This document shows positions 1-8,041 of a stretch of 37,798 nucleotides of DNA, piece by piece (the first letter of the stretch is position 1; each line of letters begins with the position of its first letter). Origin of the DNA: Azotobacter beijerinckii (lineage in GTDB: Bacteria > Pseudomonadota > Gammaproteobacteria > Pseudomonadales > Pseudomonadaceae); assembly GCF_900110885.1 (NCBI RefSeq), contig NZ_FOFJ01000037.1:1-37798 (forward strand). Direction: 5' to 3'. The notes under the pieces were generated by a model. The model saw nothing but the letters and a program-made list of their open reading frames with translations, was not told the origin of the DNA and did no database searches. The translations under genes were made by a program, and so were the position numbers.

Positions 1-238
1 GTCCGATGACGTCGCTGAGGGTATCGTGCGAGGGAATACCGTTGGGCAGCGGCAGGAACTCGCGCAGCCAGGCTTCGTTCTCGTGGGCGAAGTCCTCGAT
101 GCCGACCCAGTCGTCATAACCGCACAGAGTAGCGCAGAGCGTGATCATGACGATGTCCTGCAGGGCGTGCAGCTTGTTGCGGGTTTCGCGCCGTGGGTCG
201 ACGAGCTTGGCGAAGTAGGGCTGGGGATTGGGCAGCAT
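1..238 (-). CDS. ISAs1-family transposase, N-terminal part (runs off window)
   Basis: This is the first 79 codons of a DDE transposase of the ISAs1 type, read leftward from ATG 238 and cut by the window start. The visible protein has the family's typical opening: a DPRR motif near residue 14, then NKLHALQDIVMITLCATLCG, then DDW, and PNGIPSHDTLSDV near residues 66-78. The outer end of the element should lie a few tens of bases to the right of 238, where recognisable JetD sequence begins at about 308. The insertion is therefore the likely reason why the JetD gene lacks its 5' part. The catalytic residues lie outside the window, so activity cannot be judged. Confidence 0.88.
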   Translation of the reverse strand, partial: MLPNPQPYFAKLVDPRRETRNKLHALQDIVMITLCATLCGYDDWVGIEDFAHENEAWLREFLPLPNGIPSHDTLSDVIG

Positions 239-307
239 GATGGGGGCTCGGAAAAGTCTTGTCCGTTACCGCTAATCCTCGTCCAACGCAAGAGCGATGT
301 AGCGCGA

Positions 308-698
308 TTGCCCTGGCTGCCGGACAGCCTGGCGATCTTCGCCGCCCGCTACGGCTGGGATGCCCTGGCCAAGGCCCGCTGGCTCGCCGGCTGCACTGCA
401 TTACTGGGGCGACATCGACACCCACGGTTTCGCCATTCTCGATCAACTGCGCGGCAAGTTCGCGCAGGTCGAATCCTTCCTGATGGATCGGCAAACGCTG
501 ATGGCACACCGGGCGCTGCGGGGAGAAGAAGAAAAGCCGGCGCTCCATGACCTGCCTCGGCTCGACGCCCGCGAGCGGGCCTTGTTCGACGAACTGCGCG
601 ACAACCGCATCCGCCGGGCCTTGCGACTCGAACAGGAGCGGATCGGCTTCCACTGGGTGCAGGCGGCGCTGGCGAGGATTGCCGACGGCGAGCGCTGA
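308..698 (+). pseudogene. Wadjet JetD remnant (C-terminal domain, 5'-truncated and frameshifted)
   Basis: The reading LPWLPDSLAIFAARYGW, then after a frame change HYWGDIDTHGFAILDQLR and VESFLMDRQTLMAHR, is the toprim-like C-terminal part (DUF2220) of JetD, the nuclease subunit of the Wadjet plasmid-defence system. The first segment (from about 308) and the second (from about 395) are in different frames. The break is near 391-396, where one base is extra or two are missing. About 130 codons remain of a protein usually near 400 residues. No jetA, jetB or jetC is present in the window, and an ISAs1 transposase lies immediately upstream. The gene converges on the J-domain gene, with 28 bp between their stops. 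This is a dead relic of a Wadjet operon, not a functional gene. Confidence 0.8.
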
Positions 699-726
699 AA
701 ACGGCCGATCGTGCGGCCCGTTCGCC

Positions 727-1842
727 TCAGCCAAACCAGATATCGAACGGCATATCCCCGGAGGCATTCTCCCGCCGCTGCTCGCGCTCCTCCTTGAACC
801 AGCGCTTCAGCTCCCTCGGATCCTCCAGCAGCTCGCGCTCCGCCTTGATGAAGACGACATCCTCGCGCAGCAGGCGAAGCTGATCCTGCAGCTTGCGGCC
901 CAGGTTCGTGGGACTCACCTTGTCGAGCGGATCGAGGTCGAACTGCACCTTGAATGCCTGCTCGAGCGCCCGCACTTCGTCCTGCAGTTCCCGGAGCTGT
1001 TCGTCGAGCACCCGGTTGTAGTGCCTGAGCCGGTCCTCGGCCAGGTTGGCGATGTGATCCCGGTCGATCTGCTCCACCTCGAGCTGCAGCTGCAGCAGGT
1101 CGAGCAGGTTGCCCTTGTCGTAGGCCTGGTTGACCCGCTGCATCAGCCCGGTCTTGCGCTCGCGCTCGGCTGCATCGGTTTCGCGGTCGGGATGCAAGGC
1201 ACTGGCCAGCTTGCGGTAGACCTCGCGCACGGACCGCCCCGCCTGGGCCTCTGCCTCCTCCCGACGCACCTGCTGCGCGGACTTCCTGGCGGTGTCGTCC
1301 TGGCCCTTGCGCGGTGCGGGCTGCTCCGCCTGCGCCTGCAATTTCTCGAACAGCCGTTGGGCGACGTTCTCGTGGGAGTCGAGGTCGAGATCGTCGCCGA
1401 GGTCGATGCCGAATGCGTGCTCCATCGCGTTCTTGAGCAGCTCGTTTTCCACCCGGGCATCGCGGTCGAAATCGCTGCCGCTGTGCTTGTTGTACAGCGC
1501 CTTGAGCGCCTCGTCCCCATCATCGCCAATCAGCGAAGAAGCCAGCTCGCAGATCAGCTCGCCCAGCGTGTGACGGTCGGTCTTGGTCAGCTTGAGGCGC
1601 TCGCCGGACTGATCGAGGAAGAAGACGAACTCGCGATTCCGCGCGCGGTACTCGTCGAGCAGCGGCTTGAACTCGCCGCTCCAGCGCTCCTGGCAGAGCG
1701 GTAGCGCCGCCTGCCAGGCGGCGAGCAGCTTGCGCTGCTTCTCGATCCGGCCGATCAGACTGTTGAATTTCTTCTGGGGCGCCGACAGGGGCTGGCCGGC
1801 TTGCGGGGCGATGGAAAGCGCGAGGTGTTTCTGGCCGGTCAT
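727..1842 (-). CDS. J-domain (DnaJ-like) protein of unknown role
   Basis: This encodes a soluble protein of about 371 residues. The recognisable part is a J domain in the middle (about residues 203-250) with the HPD motif at about 217-219, which in this family stimulates the ATPase of an Hsp70 (DnaK) partner. There is no Gly/Phe region and no DnaJ zinc finger, so it is not DnaJ itself. The N-terminal 200 residues are helical and charged, with an acidic stretch (DLGDDLDLD) before the J domain. The C-terminal 110 residues are predicted coiled coil. The ATG at 1842 is used here; an in-frame TTG at 1854 would add four residues, and neither has a clear Shine-Dalgarno. It lies 162 bp downstream of the coiled-coil gene on the same strand and probably forms a unit with it. 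No specific function is recognised. Confidence 0.85.
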   Translation of the reverse strand: MTGQKHLALSIAPQAGQPLSAPQKKFNSLIGRIEKQRKLLAAWQAALPLCQERWSGEFKPLLDEYRARNREFVFFLDQSGERLKLTKTDRHTLGELICELASSLIGDDGDEALKALYNKHSGSDFDRDARVENELLKNAMEHAFGIDLGDDLDLDSHENVAQRLFEKLQAQAEQPAPRKGQDDTARKSAQQVRREEAEAQAGRSVREVYRKLASALHPDRETDAAERERKTGLMQRVNQAYDKGNLLDLLQLQLEVEQIDRDHIANLAEDRLRHYNRVLDEQLRELQDEVRALEQAFKVQFDLDPLDKVSPTNLGRKLQDQLRLLREDVVFIKAERELLEDPRELKRWFKEEREQRRENASGDMPFDIWFG

Positions 1843-2004
1843 ATGCGTACTCAAGGAGGTAAGGAGTGTCCGGCCATTTTCGGCGCGGCAGACGGGACTC
1901 GCCAGTGCCCCGCTACCGGCTGCTCGACCGCCGGGGCCAGCCGGTGGGACGCACCGCCAGAGCCTTCCGCCTGACCGCGCTCGCCAGCCCCCGGTCGGCG
2001 GCCG

Positions 2005-3297
2005 TCAAACCATCCCCAACTGCCGAAGCAGCTGCCAGCCCAGCGAGGCCAGGGCCAGGCCGGTCGCCGCCAGGGCCAGGCGGTTGCCTCCGGCGATCCG
2101 GCCAGGCACCTGCTCCAGGCGCTGCAGGCGGGCCTCGGCGTTTTCCGGCGCCTGGCGCTTGCCGGCCAGTTCGGCGCCCAGCCGCTCCAGCGCTTCGCGC
2201 TGCGCGGCCTGGGCCTGGGTCTGCGCCTGCTGGCCGGCGTCCAGGCGGAGTTCGAGGCTCCCGAGGATCTTGCGCAGCGGCTGGACGCTCCGCTCCTGGC
2301 TGGCGATCATCTCCAGCCGGAGCGTGGCCAGGCGCTCCGCGAGATCCTCGCGCAGCTGCTGGGCGGCCGCCTCCCGAGCCTCGCTCCCTTCCCGACCGAC
2401 CTGCAGATGGCGCTGCAGTTTCCGCTCGAGATCCTCGCGCAGCTGCTGGATGGCCGTCTCCTGAGCCCCGCTCCTTTCCTGGCCGGCCTGCAGATGGCGC
2501 TGCAGCTTCCGCTCGAAATCCGCCGCACAGCCCGAGGCCTTGTCCGAAGTGGCTTCCAGCTCGCTTCGCACCTGATCGATGAGGTCGCGGAAGTCGTCGG
2601 CCAGCCGGTGCTCCAGCTTGGCCTGACGCTGCTTGAAGTCGCGGGCCAGGTCGTCGAGCCGGAGGCTCCAGTCGCTGACCACCGTGACCAGGTCCTCCGC
2701 GACGCTGGAGATCAACTGCTGGTTGAGCTGCTCGATCTGCGACTCGGCCTCCTCCAGGCGTTTCACGCTGCCGACCAGCCGGTCGGTCTGCTCCGCGCTG
2801 ACGTCCCGGGCCTCCAGCAGTCCCAGGTTGGCCGCGTCGATTTCCTGCTGCTGCAACTCGATCGCCTGCTGCTGCCCGAGGATCTTGCGGTTCTGCTCCT
2901 CGAGGATGTCGGCCTGCTGCTTCAGCAGGTTCTGCTGCCGCTGCAGCGCCCGCTGCTGGTCGCTCAGGACCTTGGAGATCGCCGCATTGACGATCAGCAG
3001 TTGCGAGGACTTCCGGGACAGGCTGCCGATCGATTGCTGCAGGTCGATCTGGGCGTCCTGGAGCTTGTCGCCGCGCTCCTTCCACCAGTTGCCGATCAGG
3101 CTCCCGCCCTTCTTCTCCTGCCGCGCCCGCTCCAGCTCCTCGGCGCTCCGGCCGACCTCGTCATGGGCGGCCAGCATGCCGCCGACCAGTTCCTTGATGT
3201 CCGCCGAGCGGATGATCCGCTCGGAAACCTCCACGGAAGAGAAGGCCTGCACGATCTGCAACTCCTGTCCGCTCCGTTTGTCCTCGTCGTGGTCCAC
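2005..3297 (-). CDS. Tail-anchored coiled-coil protein, unknown function
   Basis: This encodes 430 residues, starting at GTG 3297 behind a GAGG Shine-Dalgarno about 8 nt upstream. Nearly the whole protein (about 80-395) is Gln/Glu/Leu/Arg-rich heptad-like sequence that should form long coiled coils. Residues about 405-425 are a single hydrophobic segment, followed by only a few residues. That is the layout of a C-terminally anchored inner-membrane protein with a large cytoplasmic rod. Residues 262-319 are two tandem copies of a 29-residue unit. No catalytic motif is visible. It resembles no named family that I can identify. The J-domain gene follows on the same strand, and pqqF lies 135 bp upstream on the same strand, so readthrough from the pqq block is possible but a separate promoter is likely. 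Confidence 0.82.
   Translation of the reverse strand: MDHDEDKRSGQELQIVQAFSSVEVSERIIRSADIKELVGGMLAAHDEVGRSAEELERARQEKKGGSLIGNWWKERGDKLQDAQIDLQQSIGSLSRKSSQLLIVNAAISKVLSDQQRALQRQQNLLKQQADILEEQNRKILGQQQAIELQQQEIDAANLGLLEARDVSAEQTDRLVGSVKRLEEAESQIEQLNQQLISSVAEDLVTVVSDWSLRLDDLARDFKQRQAKLEHRLADDFRDLIDQVRSELEATSDKASGCAADFERKLQRHLQAGQERSGAQETAIQQLREDLERKLQRHLQVGREGSEAREAAAQQLREDLAERLATLRLEMIASQERSVQPLRKILGSLELRLDAGQQAQTQAQAAQREALERLGAELAGKRQAPENAEARLQRLEQVPGRIAGGNRLALAATGLALASLGWQLLRQLGMV
2341..2514 (-). repeat. Tandem 87-bp coding repeat (two copies)
   Basis: Two head-to-tail copies (2428-2514 and 2341-2427) each encode a 29-residue unit beginning ERKLQRHLQ and ending QQLREDL inside the coiled-coil protein. 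The period of 87 bp keeps the reading frame, and 29 residues is close to four heptads plus one. A recent in-frame duplication lengthening the rod is the simplest explanation. Confidence 0.85.
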
Positions 3298-3432
3298 AAC
3301 AATCGCCTCGGAAAAAACTCAATGGTTACGGATATTGTCCAGAAAACCGCGGGCGCCTTTACCCGCCCCGTTGGCAAATCCGTCACATTACACGGCAGCC
3401 GGTCCGGCCCGAATGTCGCAGGGACCGTCCTC

Positions 3433-5970
3433 TCAACGGGAAATCAGCCACTGCCGGCCGATGCCCGGCCCCGACAGGGCCTGCGCGGCCGCCAGCAGAT
3501 CGCCGGTCTGGAGCCGCGCCAGCTCGGCGCGCAGCCGCGGCGGCCAGTCGTCCGCCCGGCCGCCGAACCAGGCCGTGACGGCGCGTTGCAGACGCGCCGG
3601 GCGACTGCCTTCGTCGAGCGCCTCCCGCGCCGCCCGGCGGGCCGGCTCCAGGCGCACGGCGTCCAGCCCGGCGAGGCTTCGTCCCTGCTCGGCGAGAAAC
3701 TCCCGGATCGCCTGCTGCAGGCGCGCGGCCGAGGCGTGCGGCGACTGCACGCCGAACTGCAGCTCGGCGCCCTCCGCGGTGTCGGCGAAGCGGCAGAACA
3801 GCGCATAGCCGAGCCCCTGCTCGACGCGCAGGGCGTGATGGAAGGCGCCCGGCCAGAGGACCGCCAGCAGGCGCCAGGCCGCCTCCAGCCGGGGATCGCC
3901 GGGCGGTGCCAGCAGGCGCAGGAGGACCGCCTGCTCGCTTCCCCCGATTCCCACATGCAGCTCATGCTCGCCGCTCGTGGCCTGCTGCTGCAGCGCCACG
4001 GCCGCGGGGCGCCCCACCCCCTGCAGCAGCGGCAGCACGGCGGGCGACACGTCGCCCAGGCGCCAGCCGCGCAGCTCGGCCGCGGCCAGGTAGTCGGCGA
4101 CCCGACCCGCCAGACTTCGGTCGTCCAGCGCCGCCAAGCGACGGGCGAGCGCTTCCTCGTCGACCGGCTGGCGGGTCCGGGCGGCCGGATGCGCGAGCAG
4201 GCGGCGCAGCAGGATCTGCTGCGTCTGCTCGTCGCGGCGCCGCTGCCAGGCCTCGCGCCAGCGCGCCGCGTCGCCCTCGCGCAGCGCCGCCAGCAGGCGT
4301 TCCAGCACCCGCGGCAGGGCGGCCGGCGGCCCGCTCAGGCACAGGCCGAGGCATCCCGCGCGCTGCGACAGCCGACAGTCGAAACCGAACGGCTGCGCCG
4401 CGCCGGCCAGCACCGCCCAGCGCTCGGCCAGCGCCAGCTCCGCCAGCTCGGCCACCAGCGGCGCGTCCGCTCCCGGCTCCGCCGCCTGCCAGGCGAGCAG
4501 CAGCGCGGCGTGACCGGGACGCAGCAGCTCCGCGCCGCCGCGGCGCCATTCCGCCGGCCAATTGCCGGCGGCGGACTGCGGCGGCGGCGGCGGTGCACGG
4601 AAGGGATTGTCCGGCGGTAGTTGCCAAGGCCCCCGCACCGTCGGCAGTTCGGCCAGCGGCCTCACCAGCCGGCGCACCGGAAAGCGCGGGGTGAACGCGC
4701 CCTGCGGCAGGGCGGTGCGGCTGCACTGCAGGACCAGCGGCGGCTGCGCCAGAGCCTTCAGCCAGCCGTGCCACACATCGTTCGCCGGCAGCGCCGGCCA
4801 CAGCGTCGGCACGGCGCCGCCCTGGCGCTGCCAGCGTTCCAGCCAGAGCGCGGCGCGCTCCAGCGGCGCCCGCTCGTACTCGTCCCAGGCCTGGCCGATG
4901 CGCCCGTTTTCGGCCAGGAGCGGATCGCCGATCCGCTCCGGCGAGCCCTGCAGCCAGGCCAGCCAGTCATGGCAGAGCGCGGCGATCTCTTTCTCGCGAC
5001 CGCAACCGTCCGCCAGCAGCTCCAGATGCAGGGCCAGCAGCGCCCGTTCGGCATCCGCCGGATGCAGTTCCAGGCGGGCCAACTGCGCCAGGCCGCGGGC
5101 GCGCAGCACGCCGGGCAGGCTGCCGGCGTCGCTGCGCTGCAGCGCCTGGCGCAACCGCTCGAGGGCCGGTTCGTCGCGCATGGGGATATGCGCCAGCAAC
5201 CACCACAGGCTCATGCGCCGCCGCTTCGGCTGCTCCAGCTCCAGGCGCAGAGGACTCTGCCCTGTCGGCCAGGGCAACGGCCAGGCGGGTGCCGGCACAG
5301 GGGCGCCGCCCGGCAGCGCACCGGCGATGCCGCGGACCTGCGTCTCCAGCTCGCCCAGGGACTGCGGCCCGCACACCAGCAGGCGCAGGTTCTCGCCCCG
5401 GTAATGCCGGGCATGCCAGGCGCGCAGCTCGGCGAGAAAACCGGGATCCTGCGGATCGAGGCTGTCGCGCGCGCCGGCATGAAAATGCGCCAGCGGATGG
5501 GCCGGATCGAGCAGGCCGGCCAGCGCGCCGAACAGCTGGCTGTCGCCGTCCTGGCAGCGCGCCAGGTACTCGGCATGCAGCACCTCGCGCTCGGCGAGCA
5601 GCCGCTCGGGCAGCAGCAGCGGCTGAGCCAGCAGATCGCAGAGCCGCTCGAGGGCCGGGACCAGCTCGCCCGCCGGCATCTCCAAGTAGTACTGGGTATG
5701 GAGGCCGAGGGTGCGGGCGTTGTAACGCCCGCCCCGGCCGTGCACGTACCCGGCGAAGGCGCCGACCTCGGCGAAACCTTCGCTGCCGAGGAACAGGCAA
5801 TGCTCGAGAAAGTGCGCCAGCCCCGGCCAGGCCGGCGGCTCGTGCAGGCTGCCGGCGTCCACCCCGGCGGCCAGGGCCACGCGGGTGGCCTGCGGGTCGT
5901 GCAGCAGGGTCGCCTGCACGCCGTTGTCCAGGCGCAGGCTGCGCTGGCGCAGCGGCGGCAGTTCCCCCAT
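3433..5970 (-). CDS. pqqF: PqqF, M16-family zinc metallopeptidase of PQQ biosynthesis
   Basis: This is an 845-residue insulinase-type (M16) peptidase. In PQQ synthesis PqqF-type proteases are thought to trim the PqqA precursor after PqqE has cross-linked its Glu and Tyr. The zinc motif HxxEH is visible as HFLEH at about residues 53-57, and the downstream glutamate is probably in the LPERLLAEREVL segment near residues 125-136. The C-terminal half is the degenerate, non-catalytic repeat typical of the family, with a proline run (PPPPPQSAA) in the linker. The start is ATG 5970; the frame stays open further upstream, but that part has no family similarity and overlaps the peptidase gene. It is the last gene of the pqq series, 11 bp after the S9 peptidase stop. 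Confidence 0.93.
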   Translation of the reverse strand: MGELPPLRQRSLRLDNGVQATLLHDPQATRVALAAGVDAGSLHEPPAWPGLAHFLEHCLFLGSEGFAEVGAFAGYVHGRGGRYNARTLGLHTQYYLEMPAGELVPALERLCDLLAQPLLLPERLLAEREVLHAEYLARCQDGDSQLFGALAGLLDPAHPLAHFHAGARDSLDPQDPGFLAELRAWHARHYRGENLRLLVCGPQSLGELETQVRGIAGALPGGAPVPAPAWPLPWPTGQSPLRLELEQPKRRRMSLWWLLAHIPMRDEPALERLRQALQRSDAGSLPGVLRARGLAQLARLELHPADAERALLALHLELLADGCGREKEIAALCHDWLAWLQGSPERIGDPLLAENGRIGQAWDEYERAPLERAALWLERWQRQGGAVPTLWPALPANDVWHGWLKALAQPPLVLQCSRTALPQGAFTPRFPVRRLVRPLAELPTVRGPWQLPPDNPFRAPPPPPQSAAGNWPAEWRRGGAELLRPGHAALLLAWQAAEPGADAPLVAELAELALAERWAVLAGAAQPFGFDCRLSQRAGCLGLCLSGPPAALPRVLERLLAALREGDAARWREAWQRRRDEQTQQILLRRLLAHPAARTRQPVDEEALARRLAALDDRSLAGRVADYLAAAELRGWRLGDVSPAVLPLLQGVGRPAAVALQQQATSGEHELHVGIGGSEQAVLLRLLAPPGDPRLEAAWRLLAVLWPGAFHHALRVEQGLGYALFCRFADTAEGAELQFGVQSPHASAARLQQAIREFLAEQGRSLAGLDAVRLEPARRAAREALDEGSRPARLQRAVTAWFGGRADDWPPRLRAELARLQTGDLLAAAQALSGPGIGRQWLISR

Positions 5971-5981
5971 GGCCTGGCCCC

Positions 5982-7961
5982 TCAATCCAGCAGATTCACA
6001 TAGAAACGCCATTCGCGCGCCAGCGCATCGGCCAGATGGGCGGCCTGGCGAAAGCCGTGGCGCTCGTCGGGATACAGCCAGTACTCCACCGGCACGCCCC
6101 GCGCACGCAGGGCGGCGACCATCGCCGCGGTCTGCTCCGGCACCACCACCGCGTCCAGGCCGCCCTGGAAGAAGATCACCGGCGCCGCGATGCGCCCGGC
6201 GTGCAGCAGCGGGGTGCGCTGCCGGTAACGTTCGGCGTCGCGCGCGGGATCGCCGATCAGCCAGTCCAGATAGTCGCCCTCGAACTTGTGGGTGACTCGG
6301 CGCAGGCTCAGAGGGTCGCTGACCCCGTACAGGCTGGCGCCGCCGCGGAACAGCCGGTGGAAGGCCAGGGCGCACAGCGCGGTGTAGCCGCCGGCGCTGG
6401 CGCCGCGGACGAAGGCCCGCGCCGGGTCGATCAGCCCCGCCTCGCCCAGGTGGCGGACCAGCGCACAGGCGTCCTCCACCTCGATGCGCCCCCACTCGCC
6501 CGCCAGGCGCAGCCGGAAGGCGCGGCCGAAGCCGCTGGAGCCGCGGTAGTTGAGGTCGGCCACGGCGAAGCCGCGCTGGGTCCAGAACTGGATACGCGGA
6601 TCGAACACCGGGTAGCAGGCCGAGGTCGGCCCGCCGTGGAGGAACACCAGCAGCGGCGGCCGCTCATCCGCGGGCACGCTGCAGGCGGCATTGCGCGGCG
6701 GATAGAAGAAGGCCTGGGCGGACTCGCCCTCGCCCGTGGCGAAGCGCAGCGACTGCGGCCAGGATAGCTCCTCCGCGGGGAGCGGCCGCTCGCCGCCGGC
6801 CAGCACGTGCACGCGACCGGAATCGCGGGCGATGGCCAGCACGGCCGGCAGGCGGTCGGGCGCCGCCGCGATGCAGTAGAAGTGCTGCGCGTCGCTGGCC
6901 AACTGACGGAAGCGCGAGAACTCGGCAGCCAGGCGCCGCTCGCGGCCATCGGCGGCGCGCTCGACCAGCAGGCCCCAGCCTTCTTCCAGGCGCGCCAGCA
7001 GCCAGCCGCCATCGTCCAGCGGCAGGTGGCTGAGCGTGCCCAGCTGCCAGGGCGCCGGGGCGTGGTCGGCCTCCGCCATGCGCCGAGGCTCGCTCCAGCC
7101 AGCGGTGCCGGTGGTGGACAAGGCGGCGCCGTTGTCCAGCGGGTGGCCGGCCCCAGAAGCCGGATGCCACTGCCCGCCCTGCTCCGCCCAGGGCTGCCAC
7201 CAGCCGGCGCGGTCACTCAGGCAGGTCAGCCGGCCGTCGTCGGTGAACATCGGTTGCTGCAGCGAATCGTCGCCCGCCGCGCCGACCAGCACCTCGCGGT
7301 CGCCAAGCGAACCATCGACAAGTACCGCCGCCTGGCACAGGCGGGTGGCGGTCCACGGCAGCTCGGGGCGGTCCCACTCGATCCAGGCCAGGCGCCGGTC
7401 GTCGTCGCTCAGCCGCGGCGCGCCGTAGAAGTCGGCGCCCTCGGCCAGCACCCGCCGCGTGCCGTCGGCCAAGCCCAGAGCGACCAGGCGATGGATCACG
7501 CGGTCCTGTTCGCGGCTTTCCTCCACCGCCAGCACCGCGCTCCAGGCCGGGGCGAACTGCAGGTCGCCGTAGCGGCAGTGGGAACGCGCGGTCAGCGCTT
7601 CGGGGACGCTGCCGGCGGCGACGCCCAGGCGGTGGAGCTGCTGGTCCGCCTCGTCGACCAGGACCACGCCGTCCCCGACGACGCAGAAGGCGCCGCCGCC
7701 GTATTCGTAGACCCGGCTGCGCACCGAGCGGCCGGGCGGGGTCAGGCGTTGCGGTTCGCCCTCGCGCCACAGCCACAGGCTGCAGCCCGCCTCCTGCGGG
7801 TCGAACTGCAGCCAGAGCAGCCCGCCGAGACCGGCGCGCAGCTCGGCGAAGTCGCGGCTGGCCGCGGCGGCGTCGCCGGCCGACCAGCAACTGGGCCAGT
7901 CGCCGCAGGGGCTCGGCAGCGCCACGGAGCGCAGGCTGGATAACGGCTCGCCCTTATCCAC
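5982..7961 (-). CDS. S9-family (prolyl oligopeptidase-type) peptidase of the pqq cluster
   Basis: This is a serine peptidase of about 659 residues. The first 400 residues are a beta-propeller-like domain and the last 240 an alpha/beta-hydrolase domain. Visible elements are the oxyanion strand FLHGGPTS, the nucleophile motif GASAGGY, the acid in GGLDAVV and the histidine in DERHGF. Homologous S9 peptidases are commonly found next to pqqE/pqqF in pseudomonads (called pqqH or pqqM in some annotations). Their role is not settled, but peptide clean-up during PqqA processing is plausible. The start chosen is GTG 7961, because GAGGGG lies six bases upstream; ATG 8021 is an in-frame alternative that would add 20 residues and lacks a good ribosome site. 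It lies between pqqE (80 bp) and pqqF (11 bp). Confidence 0.88.
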   Translation of the reverse strand: MDKGEPLSSLRSVALPSPCGDWPSCWSAGDAAAASRDFAELRAGLGGLLWLQFDPQEAGCSLWLWREGEPQRLTPPGRSVRSRVYEYGGGAFCVVGDGVVLVDEADQQLHRLGVAAGSVPEALTARSHCRYGDLQFAPAWSAVLAVEESREQDRVIHRLVALGLADGTRRVLAEGADFYGAPRLSDDDRRLAWIEWDRPELPWTATRLCQAAVLVDGSLGDREVLVGAAGDDSLQQPMFTDDGRLTCLSDRAGWWQPWAEQGGQWHPASGAGHPLDNGAALSTTGTAGWSEPRRMAEADHAPAPWQLGTLSHLPLDDGGWLLARLEEGWGLLVERAADGRERRLAAEFSRFRQLASDAQHFYCIAAAPDRLPAVLAIARDSGRVHVLAGGERPLPAEELSWPQSLRFATGEGESAQAFFYPPRNAACSVPADERPPLLVFLHGGPTSACYPVFDPRIQFWTQRGFAVADLNYRGSSGFGRAFRLRLAGEWGRIEVEDACALVRHLGEAGLIDPARAFVRGASAGGYTALCALAFHRLFRGGASLYGVSDPLSLRRVTHKFEGDYLDWLIGDPARDAERYRQRTPLLHAGRIAAPVIFFQGGLDAVVVPEQTAAMVAALRARGVPVEYWLYPDERHGFRQAAHLADALAREWRFYVNLLD

Positions 7962-8041
7962 CGTGGTCCCCTCGCGGGAAAACGCCGACACGGTTTTCCA
8001 TCCCACCCGATCCCCCGGCATCGCCCATCTGTCTCGCCCCC

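Noticed and set aside
5971..6495. Possible N-terminal extension of PqqF
   Set aside because: The open frame overlaps the S9 peptidase gene and lacks family similarity; ATG 5970 gives the usual PqqF start.
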